Notes: generated from the letters alone by a model not told the origin. A stretch of DNA of 64,000 bases from Sedimentisphaerales bacterium (GCA_016931715.1 JAFGEF010000115.1:87676-151675); one strand, 5' to 3'. Counted from the stretch's first letter, positions 16,234 to 25,481 are shown. Numbers and translations: made by a program.

Positions 16234-17154
16234 TTAAACACTTTGTTTCTGCCAGGGCGGCAGCTCAGGTAAATACGAATCGAATTCAGCGATAACTTTC
16301 TTTTCATACGCACCGGCGTACTTGCCCTTGATGAATCTGTCGAATGCCTCATCGTGGAAACGTTTCCATGACTGGATTTCATTGCCGGGATTTATAGGAT
16401 AAAACAGGGCATTGTTTGCCTTCGCGGCTTTCATGTCACCCGGTGCATCACCTATCATCAGTACATGGTCTTTTTCATATTTGCCTTTCGCGGCGTATTC
16501 GAGATGCTGGACTTTTGTACCCATTTCCTGGCCAGCTATTATTGCTGCGTACTGTGCGATGTCATGTTCCGCCCACTCGCGTCTGAGAGCTTCATCAGGC
16601 GTAGCAGAGACAACTATAACATCAGCGGCTGGTTGCATTTTTTGCAGCGATTCTTTTACGTATGGAAAAGGCGGCATGCCTTTTACTATTTCCTCGATAG
16701 CCCAGTTTACCTTGTTGCTCCATTCGAGAACATATTCCAGCTCTTTTTTTGCTTCCGGGTCTTTCGCCTGTGCAATCGCCTGCTTGAGTCCATCGTTGCT
16801 CAACATGCTTTTCGGGTCGTCAATCCATGCGAAATAGTGCGGGAACTGTGGAATCTTGAAGTTCATAGCCTTTGTCATGGGATGAGCAGGCAGAAGTTCG
16901 GCTATGATTCTCTTTAATGTTTTGTGCCGATTGCCGCCGCGGGTTTTTGAAAATAAATCCGCGAAGTCCTTGCATTCACGTGCCGCCTGCGCGACAGGCT
17001 GCAGGTGGAAATAAGAAATCATCCAAGGGCAGAAACATTCACGCTGCTTTATTCCCATCGTATCGAATGCACAGCCATCGGAATCTATTCCTACGAAAAA
17101 TTTATGTTTTGGTTTGAAGTCTTTCAAAAGTTGTGCAGGGTTATTATCAGTCAT
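16234..17154 (-). CDS. HAD-superfamily hydrolase
   Basis: The 306-residue cytoplasmic protein has HAD motif I as VGIDSDGCAFDTM (Asp nucleophile and D+2 acid), motif II around VIVVSATPDEA, and motif III/IV as a lysine region followed by VLMIGDAPGDMKAAK. The large insertion between motifs I and II (about residues 40-175) acts as a cap domain. The enzyme should be a phosphatase or related phosphotransferase, and the substrate is not evident. AGGAG lies seven bases before the ATG. It lies between the SDR gene (57 bases upstream) and the LarA-like gene (14 bases downstream), so its substrate is probably a phosphorylated sugar or sugar acid (inference). Confidence 0.88.
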   Translation of the reverse strand: MTDNNPAQLLKDFKPKHKFFVGIDSDGCAFDTMGIKQRECFCPWMISYFHLQPVAQAARECKDFADLFSKTRGGNRHKTLKRIIAELLPAHPMTKAMNFKIPQFPHYFAWIDDPKSMLSNDGLKQAIAQAKDPEAKKELEYVLEWSNKVNWAIEEIVKGMPPFPYVKESLQKMQPAADVIVVSATPDEALRREWAEHDIAQYAAIIAGQEMGTKVQHLEYAAKGKYEKDHVLMIGDAPGDMKAAKANNALFYPINPGNEIQSWKRFHDEAFDRFIKGKYAGAYEKKVIAEFDSYLPELPPWQKQSV

Positions 17155-17211
17155 TATTTTCTCCTGTATTCTTTATTTTCGTATCACTGTAAATGTTTGT
17201 AAATCTTTGAA

Positions 17212-18030
17212 TTAAACACCGCTGAAAGCGGAAAATCCGCCGTCTATAGGAACGACTACGCCAGTGACAAATTTCGCGGCATCACTGAGCAGCCATATAA
17301 CTGTTCCGACCAGTTCGTCGGCTTGTCCGAATCTTCCCATCGGCGTATGGTCAAGTATTGTTTTGCCTCGCGGCGTCAGTTCACCTGTTTTTTCATCGGT
17401 CAGAAGGAAACGGTTTTGCTCAGTCAGGAAGAATCCCGGGGCAATCGCATTGACTCGAATATCTCTGGAATAGTTTTGGCAGACATGAACCGCCAGCCAT
17501 TGTGTGAAATTGCTCACGGCAGCTTTAGCGGCTGAGTAAGCGGCGATTTTTGTTAAAGGTCTGAAAGCGTTCATGCTGGAAACGTTCAGTATCAATCCGC
17601 TTTTGTTTTCGGTCATTTCCTTTCCGAAAACCTGCGAAGGGAGCAGGGTGCCTATGAAATTCAAATCGAAGACAAACCTGATGGCTTCAGCCGGCAAATC
17701 GAAAAAGGACAAATCAGGCGAAGTAGTCGCGTCCTTTTTGTTTCCTCCGGCGCCGTTGATTAATACATCGATTTTTCCAAATTTCGAGACAATTTTATCT
17801 TTAGCTTCCACAAGGCTTTGCTTATCCAGCACGTTGCATTTAATCGCAATTGCCTTGCCTTTATCTGCTTTGATTTGTTCGACGATTTTGTTCGCTGCGG
17901 CTTCCATTAAGTCCAGCACGGCGATTTTTGCGCCGGCTTTTGCCAGAGCAACAGCCATCGTGCCGCACAGGATGCCCCCGGCTCCGGTAATTGCTATTAC
18001 TTTGTCTTTTATAGAAAACAATTTATCCAT
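17212..18030 (-). CDS. SDR-family oxidoreductase, mannonate-oxidoreductase-like
   Basis: The 272-residue cytoplasmic NAD(P)-dependent dehydrogenase shows the classical SDR pattern: cofactor motif ITGAGGILCGTMA, LINGAGG, catalytic serine in LNVSSMNAF, YSAAKAAV with the catalytic Tyr and Lys, and the late NAIAPGFF. The ending HTPMGRFGQADELVGTVIWL resembles the D-mannonate oxidoreductase (YjmF-type) subgroup, which acts in hexuronate breakdown. The subgroup assignment is from memory of the motif and is moderate. AAAGGA precedes the ATG. It is the first gene of the minus-strand set SDR - HAD - LarA-like - methyltransferase - HEAT-like, and diverges from the DNA methyltransferase gene across a 160-base gap. 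Confidence 0.88.
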   Translation of the reverse strand: MDKLFSIKDKVIAITGAGGILCGTMAVALAKAGAKIAVLDLMEAAANKIVEQIKADKGKAIAIKCNVLDKQSLVEAKDKIVSKFGKIDVLINGAGGNKKDATTSPDLSFFDLPAEAIRFVFDLNFIGTLLPSQVFGKEMTENKSGLILNVSSMNAFRPLTKIAAYSAAKAAVSNFTQWLAVHVCQNYSRDIRVNAIAPGFFLTEQNRFLLTDEKTGELTPRGKTILDHTPMGRFGQADELVGTVIWLLSDAAKFVTGVVVPIDGGFSAFSGV

Positions 18031-18189
18031 TTATGTCCTTTCTGTATTTATTGTTCGATAAATCCAAACGTAATTCATATCCTAAATGTTCTTTACGGCA
18101 AATTCAACTTTTTTTAATTGCCGGTAAGATGTATTATATCCGAATGTTTTGTACTTGAGTAAGATTCATTTAATCAACAGGATATAACT

Positions 18190-19167
18190 ATGAAAGACAG
18201 GTCGAAAAGTGAAAAAAGCAATCACATTAAAGAACCTTTTGGCCGGCTTGATGCTGATATAGCTCTTCATGATAAATTGCTCAAATACTGTCGGCTTGGT
18301 CATGGTGATATTTGGGAAGATTCACAATCAGGTCATCGCGTTGGTGTTCTTGATGCGACAAATCCTGAGCATCTTTACAGAATAATTTCCAGCGATAAGC
18401 CATCTCTGTTGATAAACGATCCGCCCTATAACGTTGTTGTTGGAAACGCAAATACGAGCAGCCTGTCAAAACAGGCTTTATCCGATTATATAAACTTCTC
18501 AAAATGCTGGGTAAAAAATTGCATTTCTGTTATAGGCGAAAATGCACATTTTTACATCTGGCTTGGAGCAGATGTTCGTGACAATTTTCAGCCTCTCCCT
18601 GATTTTATGATTATGATGCGGGAAATTACCGAACTTACGTCGCGTAATTTTATTACGCTGCGAAATCAGAGAGGGTACGGCACGCAAAAGAACTGGATGT
18701 GGGTCAGGCAGGAACTGCTTTACTATATCAAAGGCAAACCTGATTTTACGGTTGTTTATACGGATATTCCAAAAATCCTTCGCGGTTATTACAAGGAAGT
18801 AAATGGTAAAAGAACTGAAAATATGGAACGCAGCAAGTCTGAAAATATTCGTCCCGGAAATGTTTGGGTGGATATTCAGCAGGTATTCTATCGCATGGAG
18901 GAAAATGTTCCCGGCTGCTACGCGCAAAAGCCGCTCAAAGCTATTGAAAGACTTGTATTATCGAGCAGCAGGGAAGGTGACATTATCCTTGATTGCTTTG
19001 CTCACTCGGGAACAACTCTCATCGCAGGTGAAAGGCTAAAAAGACGGGTGCTTACATTCGATGTTGACCCTGTATTTGCTGAAATAACAATCCGCCGGCT
19101 CGAACATTACCGAAAAACGGGCCGCACCGGCTGGCAATATAACAATCCTTTTCCAGAGATACACTAA
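18190..19167 (+). CDS. Orphan DNA methyltransferase (N4-cytosine/N6-adenine, beta-type order)
   Basis: The 325-residue protein has the catalytic motif IV as NDPPYN near residue 80 and motif I as DCFAHSGTTLIAGE near residue 280, so the catalytic motif precedes the SAM-binding motif. This is the beta class, as in CcrM- and MboII-type enzymes. The stretch between them includes VWVDIQQVFY and the YAQKPLKAIERLV motif that usually precedes the SAM site. It should methylate the exocyclic amino group of adenine or cytosine in an unknown short sequence. No restriction endonuclease gene flanks it (an SDR gene lies on one side, glmS on the other), so it is solitary and could serve regulation or replication timing. 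AGGA is placed eight bases before the ATG. Confidence 0.9.
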   Translation: MKDRSKSEKSNHIKEPFGRLDADIALHDKLLKYCRLGHGDIWEDSQSGHRVGVLDATNPEHLYRIISSDKPSLLINDPPYNVVVGNANTSSLSKQALSDYINFSKCWVKNCISVIGENAHFYIWLGADVRDNFQPLPDFMIMMREITELTSRNFITLRNQRGYGTQKNWMWVRQELLYYIKGKPDFTVVYTDIPKILRGYYKEVNGKRTENMERSKSENIRPGNVWVDIQQVFYRMEENVPGCYAQKPLKAIERLVLSSSREGDIILDCFAHSGTTLIAGERLKRRVLTFDVDPVFAEITIRRLEHYRKTGRTGWQYNNPFPEIH

Positions 19168-19258
19168 AATATTTTTGGAGTTCTATAATATTTATAAAAA
19201 TAATTCTGCAAGGTTAATCAAAAATAAACTTAATGCGTCTTTGTGTTTAAATTATTAA

Positions 19259-19286
19259 AGACAATTCTATTGTCTGGCGTTATAAT
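19259..19286 (+). promoter_or_regulatory. Putative glmS promoter with overlapping inverted repeat
   Basis: A perfect TATAAT (19281-19286) is preceded by the inverted repeat AGACAA-TTCTA-TTGTCT (19259-19275), which overlaps where a -35 box would be. The 108-base stretch from TATAAT to the start shows no glmS ribozyme core. Confidence 0.45.
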
Positions 19287-19393
19287 CCCCGATAATATAG
19301 TGTTATTGGCTGAAAATTTAGCATTAATAATGCCATATCCATCCAGAGCAGCCAGAAGAGAATGTTAGAAAGTCTATTTGAAAGTGAAAAATA

Positions 19394-21262
19394 ATGTGTG
19401 GAATAATAGCTTATCTTGGAAAGAAAATGGCACAGCCAATCCTGATAGAAGGATTGAAGCGTCTGGAATATCGCGGTTATGATTCCGCAGGAGTAGCTCT
19501 TTTAGGCTGTGACGGGATAAAAATCAAAAAAACCGAGGGCAGAATAAGTGCTCTTGAAGATATTCTGGATAAACCAGAAGTCTGCGAGACATTCGGTATA
19601 GGCCACACACGATGGGCTACACATGGTGCGCCAAATTCCATTAATGCGCATCCTCATATTGATTATACGGGTAAAATTGCCATTGTTCATAACGGCATCG
19701 TTGAAAATTACAACACCTTAAAAAAATGGCTCATTAGCGAAGGCATTCAATTCGTTACTGAAACTGATTCTGAAGTAATAGCCCAGATGATAGGCTATTT
19801 CTATGCAAAAGTAACAAATGGGCAGGACGACCAGAGCCTTAACGGACAGAATAAATTCGAATGGGCTGTCCAGCGCACTCTTCGCGAGCTGCATGGTACG
19901 TTCGGTCTGGCAATTATTTGTTCGGATTATCCAAACATGCTTATCGGAGCCAGAAAGGGCAGTCCCCTGATACTGGGGATCGGCAATAACGAATATATTC
20001 TTGCGTCAGATGCGGCGGCTATTGTTGAACATACCACCAGCGCAATTTATCTTTCTGATAATGAAATTGTTACCGTCGCCCTGGATGGATTTCATACTAC
20101 GACAATTAATAATGTTGCGGTTGCCAAAGACGTTGAACCGATAGAATTCTCTCTTGAGCAAATCGAGCTTGGCGGATTCGAGCACCACATGCTCAAAGAG
20201 ATTTTCGAGCAGCCGGAGTCTCTAAGCATCTGTATGGGGGGCAGGCTTAATAGGCAGGAGCACAGAATAAGACTCGGCGGGATAGAAAAGTACCTGCGCG
20301 AACTGACGCGCACAAAAAGGCTGATAATAACGGCATGCGGAACCGCTTTCCATGCCGGACTTGTAGGCGAGTTTCTTTTCGAGCAGCTTGCGCGAATACC
20401 CGCGGAAACGGAATATGCAAGCGAATTCAGATACCGCAACCCGATTATCGAAGATGGCACAGTAGTGATTTCTATAAGCCAGTCGGGAGAGACTCTTGAT
20501 ACCCTCGCGGCTGTGGAGGAAGCAAAGGAACGCGGTGCAACTGTGCTTGGCATAGTAAATGTTGTCGGCTCGACAATCGCAAGAGCTACCGATGCCGGAG
20601 TGTACCTGCATGTCGGCCCGGAAATCGGTGTTGCCAGTACAAAAGCATTTACTGCACAGGTAGCAGTTCTTACGATGCTGGCAGTTGAATTGGGCAGAAG
20701 AAGGCTTATTAGTACTGCTCAGGCCGATAAATACATAACCGAGCTCTCACTGATACCGGAAAAAATAAAAAAAGTATTAGAGCAATCTGACCATATCAAG
20801 GAAATCGCTCAGGCTAATATTGAAAAGAACAACTGGCTGTTTTTAGGCAGGGGGGTAAATTATCCTGTCGCGCTCGAAGGCGCCTTGAAACTTAAAGAAA
20901 TAAGCTATATCCATGCCGAAGGGCTCCCTGCGGCGGAAATGAAACATGGTCCAATTGCGTTAATCGCTGATGGTATGCCGGCGGTTTTTATTGCAACCTC
21001 CGGTCTGCAATATGACAAAATTATGGGAAATATCGCAGAAGTAAAGGCACGCGGAGGCAGGATAATTGTTGTAGCCACCGAAGGTGATAAAGAAATAATG
21101 AAATGTGCCGATCACGTAATCACTATCCCGGATGTACCCGATTTGTTGCAGCCTATGATTGCCGTTGTGCCTTTGCAGCTTCTGGCTTATCATGCCGCTG
21201 TGCTTCGGGGACACGATGTTGACAAACCTCGCAATCTTGCCAAAAGTGTTACTGTTGAATAA
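19394..21262 (+). CDS. glmS: Glutamine--fructose-6-phosphate aminotransferase (isomerizing)
   Basis: The 622-residue cytoplasmic enzyme makes glucosamine-6-phosphate, the first committed step to peptidoglycan and other amino sugars. The N-terminal class II glutaminase domain begins MCGIIAYLG, so the nucleophile cysteine becomes residue 1 after Met removal, and includes GHTRWATHG and HNGIVENY. Two SIS domains follow (TACGTAFHAGLV, SQSGETLDTLAA, FLGRGVNYPVALEGALKLKE) with the final KSVTVE ending. Length and motifs are normal. The gene stands alone on the plus strand with a TATAAT box upstream. The glucosamine product would feed both the wall and the polysaccharide locus at 44-57 kb. Confidence 0.97.
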   Translation: MCGIIAYLGKKMAQPILIEGLKRLEYRGYDSAGVALLGCDGIKIKKTEGRISALEDILDKPEVCETFGIGHTRWATHGAPNSINAHPHIDYTGKIAIVHNGIVENYNTLKKWLISEGIQFVTETDSEVIAQMIGYFYAKVTNGQDDQSLNGQNKFEWAVQRTLRELHGTFGLAIICSDYPNMLIGARKGSPLILGIGNNEYILASDAAAIVEHTTSAIYLSDNEIVTVALDGFHTTTINNVAVAKDVEPIEFSLEQIELGGFEHHMLKEIFEQPESLSICMGGRLNRQEHRIRLGGIEKYLRELTRTKRLIITACGTAFHAGLVGEFLFEQLARIPAETEYASEFRYRNPIIEDGTVVISISQSGETLDTLAAVEEAKERGATVLGIVNVVGSTIARATDAGVYLHVGPEIGVASTKAFTAQVAVLTMLAVELGRRRLISTAQADKYITELSLIPEKIKKVLEQSDHIKEIAQANIEKNNWLFLGRGVNYPVALEGALKLKEISYIHAEGLPAAEMKHGPIALIADGMPAVFIATSGLQYDKIMGNIAEVKARGGRIIVVATEGDKEIMKCADHVITIPDVPDLLQPMIAVVPLQLLAYHAAVLRGHDVDKPRNLAKSVTVE

Positions 21263-21833
21263 TCAATTTACGGTGGATTGACTGAGTAAAACTCTATATT
21301 CATCTTATGGATTCTGCTTCTTGACGGTTTTATTGCTCGTACATTCAGAATGCTCTCAATCAGGAAATTCCGGACAACTATGATGATTCACAAAGGCAAT
21401 AAAATAGTAACATACTATAATGAATACGTTTTCAGGACTGAAAAATAAATAAGTTAAAATTAGTCGTATAAAAAACAGGGAAATAATTGGAAAATAATGT
21501 AAATTGCGTGTTACTACATATAGTATATTGCTGATTTGAATAAATATGAAAAAATATTTTACGATTTCATCTGACAGTGATTTTCATTAATGCGTTTTTT
21601 AATACTGATAATGCTGTTTTTCCCTCAAAATCTGTTGAAATATAAGGTTTTAGGACGGAAATTAAATCCATAACAAATTTAAAGTTTCTTTAGAATTGTT
21701 GTCGATATCAACATTAGTAAAACGTATTAACCTCAAGAATGGATTTCGGGGATATACAATATATAGTAGTAATAAGCTTCGAGAAGAATAAAGGATACTT
21801 CTTCTTGGGCGTTCCAAAACCAAGGTAGCTTGA
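21263..21833. other. AT-rich intergenic stretch, no supported gene
   Basis: The 571 bases between glmS and the FlgM-like gene are AT-rich. One plus-strand frame (21290-21448) stays open for about 50 codons but has no upstream ATG/GTG and no ribosome site. AAGGTAG near the end is the ribosome site of the next gene. Confidence 0.4.
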
Positions 21834-22115
21834 ATGCCAGAATTTGAAATTCATCACCGTTTTAAGTATCAGAATCGTCAGGTCACTCCTGGCGCCAAGA
21901 CATCTGCTCTAAATGAAGATGCAATGATGGAGAAGATTCTTGAAAATCTCAATACTACACCCATGGGGCAGGTATTGAAAAAAATCGCTTCGCTTCCGGA
22001 AGTTCGAAGGGACAAAGTGTTAAATGTCCGAAAACAACTTACCGACGGCAAGTATGATCTCAATGAACGTTTGAATATTGCCCTTGATAAGGTTCTTGAA
22101 GACCTTACTGCTTAG
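21834..22115 (+). CDS. FlgM-like anti-sigma-28 factor family protein
   Basis: The 93-residue protein has a disordered N-terminal half and a C-terminal helix set (LPEVRRDKVLNVRKQLTDG, then YDLNERLNIALDKVLEDL). This matches the FlgM pattern: V-R-x-D-K-V followed by a basic helix, G-x-Y and a final amphipathic helix that grips sigma-28. In flagellated bacteria FlgM holds FliA inactive until the hook is finished. Planctomycetes often carry such short proteins away from flagellar genes, and none is seen here, so the sigma partner is unknown. AAGGTAG lies 6-7 bases before the ATG. The gene converges with spoVG, with 10 bases between the stops. Confidence 0.7.
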   Translation: MPEFEIHHRFKYQNRQVTPGAKTSALNEDAMMEKILENLNTTPMGQVLKKIASLPEVRRDKVLNVRKQLTDGKYDLNERLNIALDKVLEDLTA

Positions 22116-22125
22116 CGGGCGTTTG

Positions 22126-22566
22126 CTATGACACTATTTCGGGAATATCATCATCTGGTTCATCTATTTCGATAGGCTTGTAACCCGGTTGCCTGGATTT
22201 TTCCAGTTCTTCTTTGAAAGCAGCAGACACTCGTTCCTGAATCATTTTTCTGCATTCAACATTAATCGGATGAGCGATATCAGCATGAAGTTTCATTTTG
22301 CCTTTGAAATCTTTTCTTACCCGATTATTCTTCAGGGAAGCGCCGCAATTATTGCAGTATTTCGCTCTAAGATGGTTCTTGCCTCCACATTTATCACAAT
22401 GATCGCTCATTTTTCTTGAAGGCATGGCAACAAAATAACCTTTTGCGCCCTGTACGATTTTTATGTCTCGAATTACAAACTCGCCATCTATTGTTATTGA
22501 GCAAAAAGCCTTTAATCTGTCGTCTTTGTTGTTCATCAACTTGATTCTGACCTCGGTGATCTTCAT
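22126..22566 (-). CDS. spoVG: SpoVG-family regulator with inserted zinc ribbon
   Basis: The 146-residue protein begins with the SpoVG core ([41 protein letters not shown]) and resumes it at [15 protein letters not shown]. Between them, at about residues 55-95, is a stretch absent from Bacillus SpoVG. It holds two CxxC pairs (C57/C60 and C71/C74) in the [19 protein letters not shown] arrangement of a zinc ribbon, followed by a lysine-rich linker. SpoVG proteins bind RNA or DNA and act as post-transcriptional regulators. The added ribbon should alter or strengthen nucleic-acid binding (inference). It follows ispE by 22 bases on the same strand, an arrangement like the ispE/spoVG neighbourhood of Firmicutes. 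Confidence 0.9.
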   Translation of the reverse strand: MKITEVRIKLMNNKDDRLKAFCSITIDGEFVIRDIKIVQGAKGYFVAMPSRKMSDHCDKCGGKNHLRAKYCNNCGASLKNNRVRKDFKGKMKLHADIAHPINVECRKMIQERVSAAFKEELEKSRQPGYKPIEIDEPDDDIPEIVS

Positions 22567-22588
22567 TTTCTTTGCCTCGCTTACTTGT

Positions 22589-23491
22589 TCACCATCTATT
22601 GTTGCTCACAATTACGCATTTGCAACCCATTTTTTCCTCAATTATATGCTTATATTCTAATATTTTCGATTCATCCCCGCTCTCGTAAATACAAAAAAAA
22701 GCAGAACCACTACCGCTCAGGCAGCAACGCCCAATGTTTAACTTTTCAATTTCTTCTTTTATTCCGGCAAACTCCTTATTCAAGCCGAAACAACTTGATT
22801 CGAGCATATTTGCGCATACTTTTATAACTAAATCAATCCTGTTTTTTATGATATGTTCGTTAATTTTACGTTTAAGCTCTCCATAAAGGGTACTATCATG
22901 TCTATAATTTTCATAAACCTTTTTAGTAGATATACTTACGTCAGGCAGGATTAATAGGGCAAGAAAATCAAAAATTTTATTAATTTTATTAATTTTTTCT
23001 CCTTTTCCTGAGCAAAACGCTAAAGGACCATTAAGAAAGAAAGCTACATCACTGCCTAAAGTTGCCGCTATTTTGCTCATGCTTTTTTCGTCAATCCCGG
23101 TTTTCAGGTATTTGTTAAGCCCGATAAGGGTTGCTGCGGCATCACTGCTTGCCGAGCCCAAACCAGTTCCGGCAGGGATATTTTTCGTAAGAGTGATTTT
23201 TACAGGCTCTTTCAGGCCGCATTTTTCCATAAGCATTTCAGCGGCTCTGAAAACAAGATTTTCTCTGCCTTCCGGCGCCCAGTATTGCCCTTTGCAGACA
23301 AGTTCTATGCCGGTTTCTTTTGCTTTTTCTATGGAAATTTCGTCATACCAGTTGATTTTAGCCATTATTGTTTCGATTTCATGGAAGCCGTCAGGACGTT
23401 TGCCTGCGATTAATAGCGACAGATTAATTTTGGCAGGAGCCATTATTACTAATCTCTCTCCAACAGTGGTAATTTGTTCTTTATTGTTCAT
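22589..23491 (-). CDS. ispE: 4-(cytidine 5'-diphospho)-2-C-methyl-D-erythritol kinase
   Basis: The 300-residue cytoplasmic GHMP kinase phosphorylates CDP-methylerythritol in the non-mevalonate isoprenoid pathway. Seen are the N-terminal PAKINLSL motif, the DEISIEKA segment, the ATP-binding glycine loop [17 protein letters not shown], and the C-terminal LSGSGSAFF motif. Length is normal for the family. The first 15 residues ([15 protein letters not shown]) extend slightly beyond the usual start. An ATG at codon 17 directly before APAKINLSL is an alternative. It is followed by spoVG with a 22-base gap and is divergent from the htrA-like gene. Confidence 0.96.
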   Translation of the reverse strand: MNNKEQITTVGERLVIMAPAKINLSLLIAGKRPDGFHEIETIMAKINWYDEISIEKAKETGIELVCKGQYWAPEGRENLVFRAAEMLMEKCGLKEPVKITLTKNIPAGTGLGSASSDAAATLIGLNKYLKTGIDEKSMSKIAATLGSDVAFFLNGPLAFCSGKGEKINKINKIFDFLALLILPDVSISTKKVYENYRHDSTLYGELKRKINEHIIKNRIDLVIKVCANMLESSCFGLNKEFAGIKEEIEKLNIGRCCLSGSGSAFFCIYESGDESKILEYKHIIEEKMGCKCVIVSNNRW

Positions 23492-23660
23492 TGAATCCTG
23501 AAAAAATTAACTATAAGAAATTAAAATCATCGAACATTAATCATATCAGATAGTATTATAAAACGAGGCGCATATTTTGTAAATTTTTCTGTTTTACACA
23601 AAAAAGTTTCTGTATAAATATATAATGGAATATTTAAATATTTATTTGGAGATTAGAGTT

Positions 23661-25061
23661 ATGTTGAGAATCGGTTTATTATTCAGAATTGCGTCTGTTT
23701 TAATTGTTTCTATTATCTTTTCGGGACAGGCTTTTTGTGACGAATTGCTAAATTTCCAAAGAAAAACACCTATAGTTGAAGTGTATGAAAAAACACATAA
23801 AAGTGTAGTGAACATTTCAGGCACGAGGCTTGTTTCCACTTCTTATTCGTCGGGTTTTGGTTTTCCTGATTTGTTCGATAGTATGTGGGGGCCAAGACTG
23901 AAACAGGAGGTCTCAGTTCTTGGCTCAGGAGCAGTTGTTCATGAAGATGGCTATGTAATGACAAATGCGCATGTTGTCGAAGCGGCAGATAACGTAAAAA
24001 TAATTTTCAGCAATGGGGACGAATTTCCTGCCGCTATCATTGCATCTGACAAGGACAAAGACCTGGCATTATTAAAAATACAGGCTAACAAAAAACTTCC
24101 GTTTATTCATTTGGGGCGCAGTGATGATTTAATGATAGGTGAAACTGTTATAGCAATCGGAAATCCTTACGGATATGCGAATACTCTTACCAGCGGAATA
24201 TTAAGCGCTACAAACAGGGACATCCGTGTTTCTGAAGGGACATGGCTGCGAGGTCTCATTCAAACTGATGCGCCTATCAATCCGGGAAACAGCGGCGGAC
24301 CTTTGTTTAATATTAATGGCGAGCTTATCGGGATCAATACTGCAATCGCTGAAGGAGCGGAAAATATCGGTTTTGCAATACCTGTGGACATCGTAGCAGA
24401 CAATATTCGGCAGATGATTATGCCTGAAAAACTGCGCCGGGTCCGCCTGGGCCTGGATGTCGGCAGAGTGAAAACTTCAGGTGCGTATTCAGGTTTGACA
24501 GTTAATTCAGTTGCTGAATCGAGTCCGGCGGCTGAGAAAGGTATAAAGACAGGGGACATTATACTTGAAGTAGATGGACACGAACTTTCCAACATATTTG
24601 ACTTTTATATAAGGATGATGAGCAAAGATATCGGTGAGCCAATCAAAATTAAATATGCCAGAAGAGAAGGCAACTCCGCCAAAACAGATACAGTAACATT
24701 GACTCTGCTGGAAAGACCCCTGCCCGACGGCCGCAAGCTCGCACAGAAATTCTTCCAGATGGACGTTTCAAATCTTGATAATAAAGCGGCACAAAAGTTT
24801 GGCTTCGACAGTGCATATCCGGTTTTGATAATTAATGACACAGATAACAGCGGCATGGCTGATAATGTCGGATTAAAACCCGGTGACCTTATTCTGGGTA
24901 TTAATGAAGCCACAGTCCATAATATGGAAGAACTAAGTACCGAAATGGAAAAAATCAGTTCAGGCGATGTTGTAGCACTCACAATTATGCGAATCGGCAT
25001 GAGCCCATACGGCCAGGTGCAGAGAAGATACGCAGTAAAATTAAAAGCCCAGGACAAATGA
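23661..25061 (+). CDS. HtrA/DegP-type periplasmic serine protease with two PDZ domains
   Basis: The 466-residue product has a signal peptide (hydrophobic residues 3-24). The trypsin-like domain shows the histidine in TNAHVVEAADNV, the aspartate in ASDKDKDLALLKI and the serine in INPGNSGGPL. Two PDZ domains follow: SSPAAEKGIKTGDIILEVDG and later NVGLKPGDLILGINE. HtrA proteases degrade or refold damaged envelope proteins. I moved the start to ATG 23661 because GGAG lies nine bases before it and the signal peptide then starts properly. The longer frame from 23625 adds residues without a ribosome site. A TATAAT-like box lies at 23621-23626. The gene stands alone, downstream of which lies element copy B. 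Confidence 0.93.
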   Translation: MLRIGLLFRIASVLIVSIIFSGQAFCDELLNFQRKTPIVEVYEKTHKSVVNISGTRLVSTSYSSGFGFPDLFDSMWGPRLKQEVSVLGSGAVVHEDGYVMTNAHVVEAADNVKIIFSNGDEFPAAIIASDKDKDLALLKIQANKKLPFIHLGRSDDLMIGETVIAIGNPYGYANTLTSGILSATNRDIRVSEGTWLRGLIQTDAPINPGNSGGPLFNINGELIGINTAIAEGAENIGFAIPVDIVADNIRQMIMPEKLRRVRLGLDVGRVKTSGAYSGLTVNSVAESSPAAEKGIKTGDIILEVDGHELSNIFDFYIRMMSKDIGEPIKIKYARREGNSAKTDTVTLTLLERPLPDGRKLAQKFFQMDVSNLDNKAAQKFGFDSAYPVLIINDTDNSGMADNVGLKPGDLILGINEATVHNMEELSTEMEKISSGDVVALTIMRIGMSPYGQVQRRYAVKLKAQDK

Positions 25062-25149
25062 ACAAATTCATTTGCTATACTCTTATCAGATGATTAAAAA
25101 CCACTAATTGCGGTAAAAAAGTATTCTCCATACATAAATTTTAAAAGGA

Positions 25150-25338
25150 TTCTGTTAAATTGAAGTTAGACATATATTGTATGAAGAAAATCGGTTTAAA
25201 ATATTTTCTTCATACAATTTGCTGCATAGCCATAACTGCTTATCAGTAAATAAGTTAAGTGGATTGTTTAAGAAAGAAGAAATTAAACGCAAGCAATTTT
25301 TTCTTTCTTAAAGTATGCCTAACATCAATTTAGCAGAA
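25150..25338. repeat. Nested-hairpin element, copy B
   Basis: The arms are at 25150-25174 (beginning TTCTGTTAAATTGAAG) and 25314-25338, 25 nt each, pairing with a few mismatches. Inside are hairpin 1 (25178-25216; 14-bp stem TGTATGAAGAAAAT) and hairpin 2 (25267-25312; 18-bp stem TTTAAGAAAGAAG..., with one G-U pair and a 10-base loop). The layout is the same as copy A, and it is closely similar in sequence to copy C. It lies between the htrA-like stop and the giant surface protein. The rest of this 420-base gap holds only a possible TATAAT (25417-25422) and the ribosome site of the next gene. Confidence 0.85.
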
Positions 25339-25481
25339 CTCATAAGTTCTATAAAAATTTTCTTTTTTTCAAAAATTTCTCAGAATTTATGTAACGAATT
25401 TGACTCTCTTTCGTCTTATAATCTAATACCGCAGATATTTTGTAATAATAAATAGAATTTTTTTGAGGTAAGGAAAAAATC

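Noticed and set aside
18190..19167. Restriction-modification or phage-defence island around the DNA methyltransferase
   Set aside because: Flanks are an SDR gene and glmS; no endonuclease, helicase or other defence gene is present in the window.
19168..19393. glmS ribozyme upstream of glmS
   Set aside because: No ribozyme-like core was found. Only a TATAAT box and a short inverted repeat are visible.
21290..21448. Small plus-strand frame after glmS (about 50 codons)
   Set aside because: It has no usable start codon near its beginning, no ribosome site, and no recognisable motif. It may be a relic.
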